From JADFXI01 sp963784135 (GTDB lineage: Bacteria > Nitrospirota > Thermodesulfovibrionia > Thermodesulfovibrionales > Dissulfurispiraceae), in the NCBI GenBank assembly GCA_963784135.1, contig CAWAQG010000008.1, positions 124,001-188,000 on the forward strand: a stretch of 64,000 bases of DNA, given 5' to 3'. The notes below the pieces were generated by a model. That model did no database searches. It was not told where the DNA came from and was given only the letters and a program-made list of their open reading frames with translations. The translations under genes were made by a program, and so were the position numbers. This document shows, in pieces, positions 45,054-54,305 of this stretch; position 1 is the stretch's first letter; each line of letters starts with the position of its first letter.

Positions 45054-46223
45054 TCATAATTCCGAGCTTTGGAGCGTTATATAAACTTTTGTCCCCGATT
45101 GAGGGACCGGCTCGAAATCCATATCGCCAAAGTTTTTGCGTGCAGCAAGCTTTGCTATGGAAAGTCCTAATCCTGAGCCGCGAGATTTAGTGGAAAAAAA
45201 AGGGGTGAGGATGTTGGCAATGTTAGCCGGATTAATGACCTCGCCATTGTTGAACACCTCAACCCGGACTGTATGAGGTGCTTTTTCAGGCGACATGGAG
45301 CTTATGCGCACGAGAGGCTCTTGCGCCGCGCCGGCGGCCTCCGCCGCGTTTTCTATCAAGTGGTAAAATATATGGCGGAGCTCTATGGGGTCGCCCAATA
45401 CGAACCTGGCAGTTGGACTTATATTTACCTCCACCTTTACCCCCTCGAGTCTTTTTCGGGCCGAGAGCTCATTGATCATGTTGTCCATGATTGTATCCAA
45501 CATACACCGTTCAAAGCTTGTTTCCCTTTGAAATATGTCCATATACGTGTTTATGTCTGCAACCATTTCTTCGAAACGTACGGCATAAGAGATAAGAAAG
45601 TCATAGTCCTTGAAGAGCGGGTCCCCAGGATCTATTTTCCGCTGAAGTCTTCGAAGATTACCGCCTATTATAGTCACGGGATTTCGGATTTTATCGGCGA
45701 CTCCTCTGAGGATTTCCATATCACAGCGGATTGTCGCATCTATATAGGCACTGGTTTCCAGGAGAGCGCAGAAATCCACAAGTTTATCCGCTGCAAACAG
45801 GATATCAACTGCAATATGGGGCGGAAAATTATCGCGTGTTATTTGATGGATAAATTGCCTGACAAGGGAGAAGCCCAGGCTTGAGAAGCGTTGATCAAGG
45901 TTTATCGCTACATGTTTCAACCCTATGCCCCAAAGATAGCTGATAAAATTTGAATCTATCGTTTCGGTAAAAATCCTTTCAAACCACCCGCTCCATGTTC
46001 GCATCAGGGATTCAGGCTTGCCGAAGCGCTCAAGCAATATGTGCGTTTCGGGCACTTCGGAAAAAGACTTGTAGAAAAACGCTGCGAACTCATCCCGCCG
46101 GCTTGTAAATATCTCACGGTGCTGATGGAGAATAAGAAGTTCAGACTCTTTAAGCTGCAGCTTGCTCATTATTGATTCGAGGCTATGGTAGGGGACAGCA
46201 GAAGCAAGGACTTTATTTTTCAT
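45054..46223 (-). CDS. Globin-coupled sensor histidine kinase-like protein lacking the H-box His
   Basis: Residues about 20-165 of this 389-aa protein look like a sensor globin, with FAAFFYKSFSEVPET and the proximal-His motif GLKHVAINLDQRF (H104). Such domains bind heme and sense O2, NO or CO. The dimerisation helix follows, but where HEIRNP is expected the sequence is ADKIRNPV (about 176-183). The phospho-accepting His is replaced by D177. The C-terminal HATPase domain keeps HLIENAAEAAG (N box), FNNGEVI and the G2 box GSGLGLSIAK. It may act as a non-phosphorylating regulator or phosphatase. It has no transmembrane segment. The promoter lies immediately upstream, with no ribosome site. Confidence 0.8.
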   Translation of the reverse strand: MKNKVLASAVPYHSLESIMSKLQLKESELLILHQHREIFTSRRDEFAAFFYKSFSEVPETHILLERFGKPESLMRTWSGWFERIFTETIDSNFISYLWGIGLKHVAINLDQRFSSLGFSLVRQFIHQITRDNFPPHIAVDILFAADKLVDFCALLETSAYIDATIRCDMEILRGVADKIRNPVTIIGGNLRRLQRKIDPGDPLFKDYDFLISYAVRFEEMVADINTYMDIFQRETSFERCMLDTIMDNMINELSARKRLEGVKVEVNISPTARFVLGDPIELRHIFYHLIENAAEAAGAAQEPLVRISSMSPEKAPHTVRVEVFNNGEVINPANIANILTPFFSTKSRGSGLGLSIAKLAARKNFGDMDFEPVPQSGTKVYITLQSSEL

Positions 46224-46229
46224 ATACTG

Positions 46230-46258
46230 ATTCTAACCGAAGTCAGGACAGTAATCAA
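46230..46258 (-). promoter_or_regulatory. Promoter of the globin-kinase gene (leaderless)
   Basis: On the minus strand TTGATT (46253-46258), 17 nt, TAGAAT (46230-46235), then 6 nt to the ATG at 46223. Confidence 0.6.
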
Positions 46259-46273
46259 CAAATGGCCGGTATG

Positions 46274-46303
46274 TGAAAACACACGGGTGAAAACACACGG
46301 GTA
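46274..46303. repeat. Tandem 14-16-bp repeat at the left border of IS copy C
   Basis: TGAAAACACACGGG appears at 46274-46287 and again within the direct repeat TGAAAACACACGGGTA at 46288-46303. The latter recurs at 47672-47687 on the other side of the IS. The target evidently held an extra copy, or one was created by an earlier event. Confidence 0.8.
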
Positions 46304-47671
46304 TGTTGTCAACAAATAGAGTTGTCCGGTTTTAGAGCAAATAAACTGTCCGGTTCTGCAGGGTGGCTGCGCATGGAACATGGCAGGCCACCGATGTCAG
46401 TTTTATTGAGTCTCATGCCGCTGCATGTGAGCACTTTGCAATCTCCTTTCCTTTAGGGTCAAAGACCGCCAGTTTTCTCGGTCCATGGAATATAGCAAGG
46501 CCACCATCCGGATAACGATGGACGCGAACTTCGACCTTAACGTAGTGGCAGCGATATTGATTTGGCGGGATCTGAAGTTTTAGCCCATCGAACTTTACAC
46601 AGTTGTCGTTGCCTACGGTGCGGTCATACTGTTCGCATAGGATGTCTTCCAAGGCAGTGCCTGCCCAAGTCACGAATACGCTCTGTGGTTCCTGCGGGAC
46701 AACAGTGAACTCGGCATTATGGGCTGGCATATAAGTACTGGCAAGATAATCATTGGCCTGCTTCATCTCAGTAATGCCCGCCATTGCAAGCTCCTTGACG
46801 AGGCGGTCTTGATGAGTTTCGAAGGCTCGCTCAGAACGACCCCTGGCCTCAGGAGAATACGCAGCAATCATCTTAATTCCAAGTTGGCTCATTGCACGAC
46901 CGAACTGGGTAAGATTTGATTTGTCCACTTTCCCTCCGGCCTCAGGTGTATGCCAGTAGTGACTTCCACGATCCGTATACAACGAAGCAAACAATCCGTG
47001 TTGCTCAATAACTTCTTTTACCCCTTGAAAGCTGCTTTGAGTGCCTTCCTCCTGCACAAAAAACATCGAGTAGTGTTCACTCGTGGCATCATCCATAGTT
47101 ACGATTAGATCCCAGTATTTTCCTTCAACCCACTGATGTTTGGAACCATCCTGGTGCAGCATCATACCGGTATAAGGTGCCCTTGTACGCTTTTTCCTGT
47201 GTGTACCTTTCTGTGCTGCCTTCGGTACCAATCCCTTTTCCTGGAGGGTGTTCTTGACCCATGTGTAGCTTCTGGTCCCTTGATAAGCACGCCGGTACCA
47301 GCTATAAAAATGTTTGACATTGAAACCACAAAAGCGATTGCTATAAAGATCCGATAGTGCGACTACTTCATCAACAGGCGCACGTTTATGAGATATTTGC
47401 CCTAAACGCTTATCTATAAGGCCCTCCAGGCCCGTATCTTCATACCTCAACATATATCTTCTAAATGTCCTATCGCACACACCCAGAAGCGTTGCTGCTT
47501 CTTCCTGCGTTAATCGACCTCGTATCCAACCCTCATAGCTTTCTTCAAATCTCATCTTCCGTACCTCCTGCAACACTGCCGAACGTTTCATGGATAGCCC
47601 CCTTGCTATCCATATATTTTATCCGGACAGTTTATGTGCTACAGATACGGACAGTTTATCTGCTCGCCACA
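46304..47671 (-). mobile_element. Insertion sequence copy C, diverged ISNCY/IS1202-like, 1368 bp
   Basis: This copy has the same type of termini as copies A and B (TGTTGTCAAC... ...GCTCGCCACA on the plus strand) and the same paired boxes near its ends. It is flanked by matching 16-bp direct repeats, so it is an undisturbed simple insertion. Its transposase differs from that of A and B at many scattered positions. It therefore entered earlier or from a different lineage of the element. Confidence 0.92.
46413..47591 (-). CDS. ISNCY-family (IS1202-like) DDE transposase, copy C
   Basis: This intact 392-aa transposase is the same length as A and B, with substitutions such as GWIRGRLTQEEAATLLG in place of GWKSGRLTQEEAAMLLG. 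All core motifs (LIVTMDDATSEHY, YTDRGSHYW, SPEARGRSERAF) are kept, so it may still be functional. Confidence 0.92.
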   Translation of the reverse strand: MKRSAVLQEVRKMRFEESYEGWIRGRLTQEEAATLLGVCDRTFRRYMLRYEDTGLEGLIDKRLGQISHKRAPVDEVVALSDLYSNRFCGFNVKHFYSWYRRAYQGTRSYTWVKNTLQEKGLVPKAAQKGTHRKKRTRAPYTGMMLHQDGSKHQWVEGKYWDLIVTMDDATSEHYSMFFVQEEGTQSSFQGVKEVIEQHGLFASLYTDRGSHYWHTPEAGGKVDKSNLTQFGRAMSQLGIKMIAAYSPEARGRSERAFETHQDRLVKELAMAGITEMKQANDYLASTYMPAHNAEFTVVPQEPQSVFVTWAGTALEDILCEQYDRTVGNDNCVKFDGLKLQIPPNQYRCHYVKVEVRVHRYPDGGLAIFHGPRKLAVFDPKGKEIAKCSHAAA

Positions 47672-47687
47672 TGAAAACACACGGGTA
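47672..47687. repeat. 16-bp direct repeat right of IS copy C
   Basis: TGAAAACACACGGGTA is identical to 46288-46303. A TTGACA begins at 47688, the base after the repeat. The IS therefore lies directly beside a potential -35 box upstream of the penicillin-binding protein gene. Confidence 0.85.
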
Positions 47688-47821
47688 TTGACAGAACAAA
47701 TATTGTGTGATAAGTATTAATCAAGACTAAGAAATGCCACCCCAAACAAAGGTAAAATACGGGAAACCGTATGGCACAAAGCCGCTTTTCCTATGAATAT
47801 TAGGAGCGAAGGGTTGCTGAG

Positions 47822-49660
47822 GTGGCAGAATATATAAAGAAAAGCCTGACCTCTAAGAGGGACAGGCTTTTCTTTACAATCCTAAGAGGGCCGGCAGTGT
47901 CGAGAAGAAAAATATATATTGTCTCCTGCGTGCTCACCGGAATTTTATTGGCGGCCCTCATTGTCAGATTTTGGCCCATGCCTGATATCGAATCCGGCTT
48001 CGATTATGCGGTCGTTATTCATTCCAGCGATGGCGGCAAACTTGCGGAATTTTATAGAGAGCGGAGATTTTTCGTTCCCTATAGGGAGATACCGGACATT
48101 GTGGGGAAGGCCTTCGTGGCGGCAGAGGACCGCAGGTTTTACTCGCATCACGGGTTTGACATAAATGGCATTGTGCGTGCGATGGAGAGGGATATAGCCG
48201 CGAATGAGGTTGTGGAAGGAGGAAGCACCATAACGCAACAACTTGCCAAGATGATTTTAAAGGACAGGGAACGGAATTTTTCGAGAAAACTCCGGGAGAT
48301 AATTCTCGCATTGAGGTTGGAAAGTAAATATTCGAAAAAGGAAATCCTCGGCTTATACATGAACCTTGCATATTTCGGAGAGAGAGTTTACGGGATAGAG
48401 GCCGCAGCCAGGGCCTACTTCAACAAACCGGTGACGGACCTCAGTGTTTCCGAGGCGGCACTCCTTGCCGGACTTCAGAAAGCGCCGAGTAAGTATTCTC
48501 CTTTGAAGGACCCTGCGCTGGCGCACGAAAGAATGACAACGGTTTTAGGTGAAATGCTGGCCCTTAAATTTATATCCCATGACGAATATTTGCGGGCCCT
48601 TGCGGAGCCGCTTCCGGAAAAAACTTACTTTCAGCGTAAATACGACGCCCCGTATTTTGCTGATTATATCAGGCAGAGGCTGTACTCAAAGTATGGTGAC
48701 GCCCTTTATAGGACTGGATATAATGTTTTTTCCACAATTGACCCCGCGCTGCAATCCCTGGCGGAACGGTCTGTGCTGAACGGTGTTCGTCAAATAGAGC
48801 GTCGGACAAGACCCGGCATACAGGCGGCCCTTATTGCAATAGATATGAAGACCGGCGAGATAAAGGCCATGGTAGGCGGAACAGATTACAGTGTGTCCCA
48901 GTTCAACCGTGCAACTATGGCGTTAAGGCAGCCCGGATCCGTCTTCAAACCTTTCGTATATGCCGTGGCCCTCCAGGAGGGCATGTCTTGCAATGACCTC
49001 ATTCTTGATGAGCCGGTCCACATCTTGGACCCGGACAGCGGCCGCTCATGGTCTCCGAGAAATTCGGAAGATGAATACTACGGATATGTCCCCCTTAAGA
49101 CCGCATTGGCTCTCTCCCTTAATTCCGCCACTGTCCGGCTTGCGCAGAAGATCGGTATTGACAACGTACGGGAAATGGCGGAGAGATGCGGGATACATAC
49201 TAACCGGAAGGCACATCCGTCAATGGCACTCGGCTCCTTCGAAACGACCCTTCTCGATATGACCGCTGCCTACATAGCTTTTGCCACAGGCAAAAAAGTG
49301 GAGCCCATTGCCTACACTCTCATACGTGACAAGAATGGGAAAGAGGTCGGAAGGCCTTTGCTTTCCAATAAAGAGATTTTAGCTCCGGATATTGTCGACA
49401 AGATGAGGATGCTTCTGCGCGGCCCTATAGAGCATGGGATCGCCGGCAGGGCAAGAGCGGTAGGCCGGCCCGTTTATGGAAAAACCGGCACTACCAACGA
49501 TTATTCTGATGCATGGTTCGTAGGGTTTGATGAGCATCTTGCAGTTGGCGTATGGGTGGGCAGGGACGACCATACCACCCTTGGGACAGAACAGACAGGC
49601 TCCGAAGCAGCCCTGCCCATCTGGACCGAATTCATGGAAAAAGTGAAGTATCAGGATTGA
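47822..49660 (+). CDS. Class A penicillin-binding protein (PBP1-type)
   Basis: The 612-aa bifunctional enzyme polymerises and cross-links peptidoglycan on the periplasmic side of the inner membrane. It is anchored by one helix (IYIVSCVLTGILLAALIV). The glycosyltransferase-51 domain contains AAEDRRFYSHHGFD, EGGSTITQQLAKM and LNLAYFG-like sequences. The transpeptidase domain has the SxxK serine in RQPGSVFKPF, SLNSAT as SxN, and KTGT in GKTGTTNDY. It is compact compared with E. coli PBP1A. The start is GTG at 47822; a start nearer the membrane segment is possible. The upstream region is shortened by IS copy C. Confidence 0.93.
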   Translation: MAEYIKKSLTSKRDRLFFTILRGPAVSRRKIYIVSCVLTGILLAALIVRFWPMPDIESGFDYAVVIHSSDGGKLAEFYRERRFFVPYREIPDIVGKAFVAAEDRRFYSHHGFDINGIVRAMERDIAANEVVEGGSTITQQLAKMILKDRERNFSRKLREIILALRLESKYSKKEILGLYMNLAYFGERVYGIEAAARAYFNKPVTDLSVSEAALLAGLQKAPSKYSPLKDPALAHERMTTVLGEMLALKFISHDEYLRALAEPLPEKTYFQRKYDAPYFADYIRQRLYSKYGDALYRTGYNVFSTIDPALQSLAERSVLNGVRQIERRTRPGIQAALIAIDMKTGEIKAMVGGTDYSVSQFNRATMALRQPGSVFKPFVYAVALQEGMSCNDLILDEPVHILDPDSGRSWSPRNSEDEYYGYVPLKTALALSLNSATVRLAQKIGIDNVREMAERCGIHTNRKAHPSMALGSFETTLLDMTAAYIAFATGKKVEPIAYTLIRDKNGKEVGRPLLSNKEILAPDIVDKMRMLLRGPIEHGIAGRARAVGRPVYGKTGTTNDYSDAWFVGFDEHLAVGVWVGRDDHTTLGTEQTGSEAALPIWTEFMEKVKYQD

Positions 49661-49697
49661 TAATGATTTTGTGAGCAATGTCCAAATAATACTGCTG

Positions 49698-50183
49698 CTA
49701 TTTCCCCACCATCACGGTCTTTTTCAGGATGCTGTCGATTGCGACTTGGGCCTTGATGGCCTCGTAGGGATGTTTGCTCGCCAAAAAAGGTCTGAGATAA
49801 ACAATATCGTTTTCCGAACCTATTATGCCTAAAACTTCTATGCTGATCATCCTGACCAACGGCTCCCTGTTGCCCATTCCTTCCTTTGCGATTTCGATTG
49901 CCTTCCCGTCGTTCGGGAAATACCTCAAACCGCTTACTGCATGGTAAAGCATGGATGGACACGCAAAATTCAGCGAGCTGTCGTAGAAAACTTTGGCGAG
50001 AGTTGCCATCACCTTCGGGCTTCCTACGGGCGCAACTTCATCCATCAACTTGACTCGTTCATGCCAGTTGACTACGCTGTCCAGGATCACGGCAGTTTTT
50101 TTGTTAACAATATCATCGGCAAAAGCGATGGTTGGTGCGAGGATAAAAATGATAACCAATCCGGTCAGCATCTTATTACGCAT
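49698..50183 (-). CDS. Exported HEAT-repeat-like hypothetical protein
   Basis: This 161-aa product begins with a signal peptide (MLTGLVIIFILAPTIAFA) and then alpha-helical repeats of HEAT style (NREPLVRMISIEVLGIIG; YEAIKAQVAIDSILKK). It is probably periplasmic, and HEAT repeats usually scaffold protein contacts. A strong GGAGG precedes the ATG. It converges with the PBP gene and is not obviously operonic with it. Confidence 0.72.
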   Translation of the reverse strand: MRNKMLTGLVIIFILAPTIAFADDIVNKKTAVILDSVVNWHERVKLMDEVAPVGSPKVMATLAKVFYDSSLNFACPSMLYHAVSGLRYFPNDGKAIEIAKEGMGNREPLVRMISIEVLGIIGSENDIVYLRPFLASKHPYEAIKAQVAIDSILKKTVMVGK

Positions 50184-50300
50184 ATGGTTTTCCTCCGACG
50201 GTTTGGTGTAGTTTTATTATAGCGTAAATATCTTTCGCCATCTCAGCTAACGTGTTGCTTTCCAAAAAAATATGTCACAACTTCCATCAATCTGTCATAT

Positions 50301-50606
50301 CTACTCCCTGCCTTTCTTGCATTCATCAAGCAAGTCAGTTACAACCCTATCTATATCATCATAGCTTATACACTCATCACGAGTCAGATTGAATACCGAC
50401 TTCTTCTTTCTGTGAGCACTACTATCACGACACTCTATCATGTCTGTGTCGACCACTACAATACTAATTGGGTTAGTGGCATATACTTCAGTGATTACTC
50501 CTCCTGATATCTTTGCGACAACAATGGTAGAGGTAGGATTTAATGAAGAATCCAAACAACTCTCCTCCATCATTTCATTTGGCGAATAACTATTCCCTTC
50601 ACTCAT
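50301..50606 (-). CDS. Small hypothetical protein (101 aa)
   Basis: I do not recognise this protein. The middle section STIVVAKISGGVITEVYATN reads as a compact beta-rich unit. The C-terminus is acidic and helical (DDIDRVVTDLLDECKKG). The start ATG has AAGGAG. The region from 50280 to 50640 looks more AT-rich than its surroundings, a mild hint of separate origin. It could be co-transcribed with the nitroreductase upstream (36 bp gap). Confidence 0.6.
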   Translation of the reverse strand: MSEGNSYSPNEMMEESCLDSSLNPTSTIVVAKISGGVITEVYATNPISIVVVDTDMIECRDSSAHRKKKSVFNLTRDECISYDDIDRVVTDLLDECKKGRE

Positions 50607-50642
50607 GAACTTTCTCCTTATTATGCGGCATACTCAATATAG

Positions 50643-51155
50643 TTACTTTAGCTGCCACTTCTCCCAATGAATGTTTTCTTCTTTGAACTTATCGGTCACC
50701 TTGCCTTTATCTTTTGGGACACCTATCGGGATAACATTGAGGGGAACAATATTTTCAGGGATATTCAGTATTTTTCTGACAGCTGCAATTCGTTGTTTGT
50801 CGGCATGCACCGCTGTCCAAACCGCACCCAAGCCGAGTGAATGAACTGCCAACAGGATATTCTCACTTGCCGCCGAACAATCCATGACCCAGTAATCTTT
50901 GCCGGGGTTACCGCAGACTGCAATGGCAGCCCCGGCCTTATCCAGCATTTTTGCATAAGGAAGCTGATCGCAGAGGTCATCGAGGGCCTTTCTGTCTGTC
51001 ACGACAATAAACGCCCAGGGTTGCATGTTCATTGCCGAGGGAGCAGCCATAGCGGCCCTCAGTATTTTTATCAGGGTCTCGTGTGATACCGCCTCTCCCG
51101 TAAAAGACCTTACACTTCTTCTGGAGTAAATAGTATTCAGTGCTTCATTTTCCAT
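50643..51155 (-). CDS. Nitroreductase-family FMN oxidoreductase
   Basis: The 170-aa FMN-binding protein has the family opening IYSRRSVRSFTGEAV, in which the Arg pair contacts FMN. APSAMNMQPWAFIVV follows, and later GLGAVWTAVHADKQR and PLNVIPIGVPKDKGK. Members reduce nitroaromatics, quinones or flavins with NAD(P)H; the natural substrate here is unknown. The ATG has AGGAGAG. The second RND operon ends 57 bp upstream on the same strand. Confidence 0.88.
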   Translation of the reverse strand: MENEALNTIYSRRSVRSFTGEAVSHETLIKILRAAMAAPSAMNMQPWAFIVVTDRKALDDLCDQLPYAKMLDKAGAAIAVCGNPGKDYWVMDCSAASENILLAVHSLGLGAVWTAVHADKQRIAAVRKILNIPENIVPLNVIPIGVPKDKGKVTDKFKEENIHWEKWQLK

Positions 51156-51212
51156 TTCTTTGTCTCTCCTGTTGCCTTCATTAAGATAACTATAGCAGAC
51201 ACATGGAGGATG

Positions 51213-54200
51213 TCAAACGTTATTCTTGCTCTCCCGCTCCCGGTCCTTAGTGTGGTCGCGGGCGATAAGCATATAGATGGATGGGATGACGAAAAGGGTG
51301 AACAGTGTCCCGATGAACATGCCGCCGACGAGCACCAGACCGATCGAGTTTCTCGCCGCGGCGCCGGCGCCGGAGACCAGCGTCAGCGGGAAGTGGCCGC
51401 CGATGGTGGCGGCGCTGACCATGAGGATCGGGCGGAGGCGGATCATGGCTGCCTGGCGTATGGCTTCTATCTTCGACAGGCCCTGGAGCTGCAGCTTGTT
51501 GGCGAATTCGACGATTAGAATGCCGTTCTTGGACACCAGTCCGACAAGTGTCACCAGCCCCACCTGCGAGTAGATGTTGAGGGTGGTGGTCCAGCCCCGG
51601 GTCCAGAAAGGCACGTTCGGATCAGGCATCTTCAGGAAGGTGAAGATGAGAGCGCCGAACATGGCCAACGGCACCGACCCGGCCAAAATGACGAACGGGT
51701 CGCGGAAGCTGTTGAACTGTGCCGCCAGCACCAGGAATATCAGCACAATGGCCAGGCTGAAAGCGGGCAGAAACTTTTGCCCCTCGGTGCGCAGTTGGCG
51801 GGATTCGCCGGTGTAGTCGATGACATACCCCTTGGGCAGTATTTTGGCCGCCTCGTCCTCCAGGTATCGTAAGGCCTCATCAAGCGGCCGGACAGCAACG
51901 CCGCTGATCTTGACCGCATTCAATTGCTGGAAACGATTAAGCGACCTGGGCACAACCGATTCGCTTAAGGTGGCCACGGTGCTGAGTGGTACCAGGTTGC
52001 CGCCCGGTCCCGTAACATAGACGTCCTTAAGCTGTTCAGGGTTGAGACGGCCGACTCTCTGGATTTGAGGGATGACCTTATAGCTGCGGCCCGATATGTC
52101 AAAACGGTTCACATAATCGCCCCCTACCAGCCTGCTCAGGTCGCCGCCGACCTGTTCCAGGTTGAGACCCATTGAGGCCACTTTGTCGCGGTCAATAACG
52201 TATTCGGATTGGGGCTGGTCTATCTTGACGTCGATCACAGGCGGGAAGGCGAACATATGGCTTTGAGTCGCCTTTATCTGCAACTGTTTTGCGAATTCCA
52301 GTATCTGCCCTGTTTCGGCTGTCGACGCCAGGACAAATTCGACCGGATAGTCGCCGCCGCCGGGGAGGGCAGGCGGGGTCACCGGGAATATCCTGATGCC
52401 GGGGACCTTTTGGAGCTTTTGCTGGATCTCGGGCATGATCTGGAAGATGTTGCGTTTGCGCTTGTCCCACGGTTTGGCGACCATACCGCCAAAACCTGAG
52501 TTTGGGAAGGTGATCTGGAAGGTGAAATCGGTTTCCGGCACGCTCATGAACACCCGGTTGACCTCAGCGGAGAAGAAGCTGTTCTGGTCGAGAGTTGAAT
52601 TGGCGGAGGAGTCAAGGATGCCGAAGATGACCCCCTGGTCTTCCATCGGCGCAAGTTCCTTGGCGGACATTATAAACATTGGCACTGTTGCGAGTGAAGC
52701 CATGATCCAGACCGCGTAGACCGCCGGGCGCGCCGCAAGAGTGGCGTCGAGACGGCGGCCATAGGCGGTTTTCAGGCGCTCGAAACTCCGCGCGATGAGG
52801 CCGGCCAGACCCCGCTCTTCGCTGCCGGGTTTGAGCAGTCTTGCCGACATGAGCGGCGACAGCGTCAGGGCCACGATTCCGGAAATGGCGACCGCTCCTG
52901 CCAGGGTGAAGGCGAACTCGCGGAAAAGCGCGCCAGTCAACCCGCCCTGGAGGCCGATAGGCAGGTAGACCGCCGCCAGTGTTATTGTCATTGCAATGAT
53001 AGGCCCTACCAGTTCCCTTGCGCCGGACAGGGCCGCCTCCAGGGGCGGTTGTCCTCCGCGCATGTGGCGTTCCACGTTCTCTACCACCACGATTGCATCG
53101 TCGACTACCAGTCCGACCGAAAGGACAATGGCCAAAAGAGTCAGCAGGTTCAGGGTAAACCCGAAGACCTGCATCAGGAAGACGCCACCGATCAGCGACA
53201 GCGGGATCGCCACCACAGGTATCAGGACCGAACGGAAAGAGCCGAGGAACAGGAAAATGACGACGATGACTATCATAAGCGTGTCGCCGAGGGTTTTGAG
53301 CACCTCGTGGATTGCGGTCGTGATGTAGTCAGTGGCGTCATAGGCTACCCGGGCCTTGAGCCCGGTCGGCAGGTCTCGCTGGATTGATGCCATCTCAGTC
53401 TTTACCTTCTTGATGACATCGACGGAGTTCGCGTTGGGGAGCGGCCATATCCCCATGAATACCGCGGTCTGTCCTGAGAAGCGGACCTCGGAGTCGTAAT
53501 CCTCGGCCCCCAGTACCACGTCAGCGATGTCGCCCAGTCTGACGATGGTCCCGTTCCTCTCGCGCACCACCAGCCGCCTGAAATCTTCGACTGTGTGGAG
53601 GTCTGTGTCGGCTGTGAGGTTGACTTGAATGAACGCCCCTTTGCTCCTGCCGAGAGCAGCCAGGAAGTTGTTCGAGGCAAGGGCCTGGCGCACCTGGGCC
53701 GGGCTGATGTCGAGCGCAGCCATCCGGTCGGGCTTGAGCCAGATGCGCATAGCAAAGGTGCGGGCGCCCAGAATGTCGGCCCGCTGCACACCCGGTATGG
53801 CGGAAAGGCGGGGCTGGACAATGCGCACCAAATAATCGGTGATCTCGTTCTGCTGCAGAAGGTTGGAACTGAAGCTCAAGTAAGCCGAGGCGAACCGGCT
53901 TTCGGCCGACTCGATATTGATGACCGGGACCTCCGCTTCAGGAGGGAGGTCGCCGCGCACCTGGTCCACTTTGGAGCTTACCTCGGCCAGGGCCTTGGTG
54001 GAATCATAGTTTAGCCTGAGGCGCACATTGATTGTCGAGAGACCAAGCGTGCTCTGCGATTCCATGTATTCGATGCCGTCGGCAGCGGCGATTGCGCGCT
54101 CAAGAGGCGAGGTGATGAATCCGCGCACCAGCTCGGCACTTGCGCCGACATAAACGGTGGTAACGGTTATCATTGCGTTCTCGCTGCGCGGGTACTGGCG

Positions 54201-54302
54201 GACGTTGATTGTCCTTACCGCCTGGAGGCCTCCGATGATGATGAGAAGGTTGACCACCAGGGCCAGAACGGGACGGCGGATGAACAGGTCGGTCAGCTTC
54301 AT
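51213..54302 (-). CDS. RND efflux pump, HAE1 family (second system)
   Basis: The 1029-aa inner-membrane proton-driven pump starts LTDLFIRRPVLALVVNLLII. It has the TM4 proton-relay Asp pair in GLVVDDAIVVVENVERH and the C-terminal VSKNGILIVEFANKLQ. It is the single pump of its operon, so it is AcrB-like and homotrimeric rather than MdtBC-like. Substrates are unknown. It starts 3 bp after the adaptor stop. The DNA is noticeably more GC-rich than the first RND operon. Confidence 0.92.
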   Translation of the reverse strand: MKLTDLFIRRPVLALVVNLLIIIGGLQAVRTINVRQYPRSENAMITVTTVYVGASAELVRGFITSPLERAIAAADGIEYMESQSTLGLSTINVRLRLNYDSTKALAEVSSKVDQVRGDLPPEAEVPVINIESAESRFASAYLSFSSNLLQQNEITDYLVRIVQPRLSAIPGVQRADILGARTFAMRIWLKPDRMAALDISPAQVRQALASNNFLAALGRSKGAFIQVNLTADTDLHTVEDFRRLVVRERNGTIVRLGDIADVVLGAEDYDSEVRFSGQTAVFMGIWPLPNANSVDVIKKVKTEMASIQRDLPTGLKARVAYDATDYITTAIHEVLKTLGDTLMIVIVVIFLFLGSFRSVLIPVVAIPLSLIGGVFLMQVFGFTLNLLTLLAIVLSVGLVVDDAIVVVENVERHMRGGQPPLEAALSGARELVGPIIAMTITLAAVYLPIGLQGGLTGALFREFAFTLAGAVAISGIVALTLSPLMSARLLKPGSEERGLAGLIARSFERLKTAYGRRLDATLAARPAVYAVWIMASLATVPMFIMSAKELAPMEDQGVIFGILDSSANSTLDQNSFFSAEVNRVFMSVPETDFTFQITFPNSGFGGMVAKPWDKRKRNIFQIMPEIQQKLQKVPGIRIFPVTPPALPGGGDYPVEFVLASTAETGQILEFAKQLQIKATQSHMFAFPPVIDVKIDQPQSEYVIDRDKVASMGLNLEQVGGDLSRLVGGDYVNRFDISGRSYKVIPQIQRVGRLNPEQLKDVYVTGPGGNLVPLSTVATLSESVVPRSLNRFQQLNAVKISGVAVRPLDEALRYLEDEAAKILPKGYVIDYTGESRQLRTEGQKFLPAFSLAIVLIFLVLAAQFNSFRDPFVILAGSVPLAMFGALIFTFLKMPDPNVPFWTRGWTTTLNIYSQVGLVTLVGLVSKNGILIVEFANKLQLQGLSKIEAIRQAAMIRLRPILMVSAATIGGHFPLTLVSGAGAAARNSIGLVLVGGMFIGTLFTLFVIPSIYMLIARDHTKDRERESKNNV

Positions 54303-54305
54303 AGG

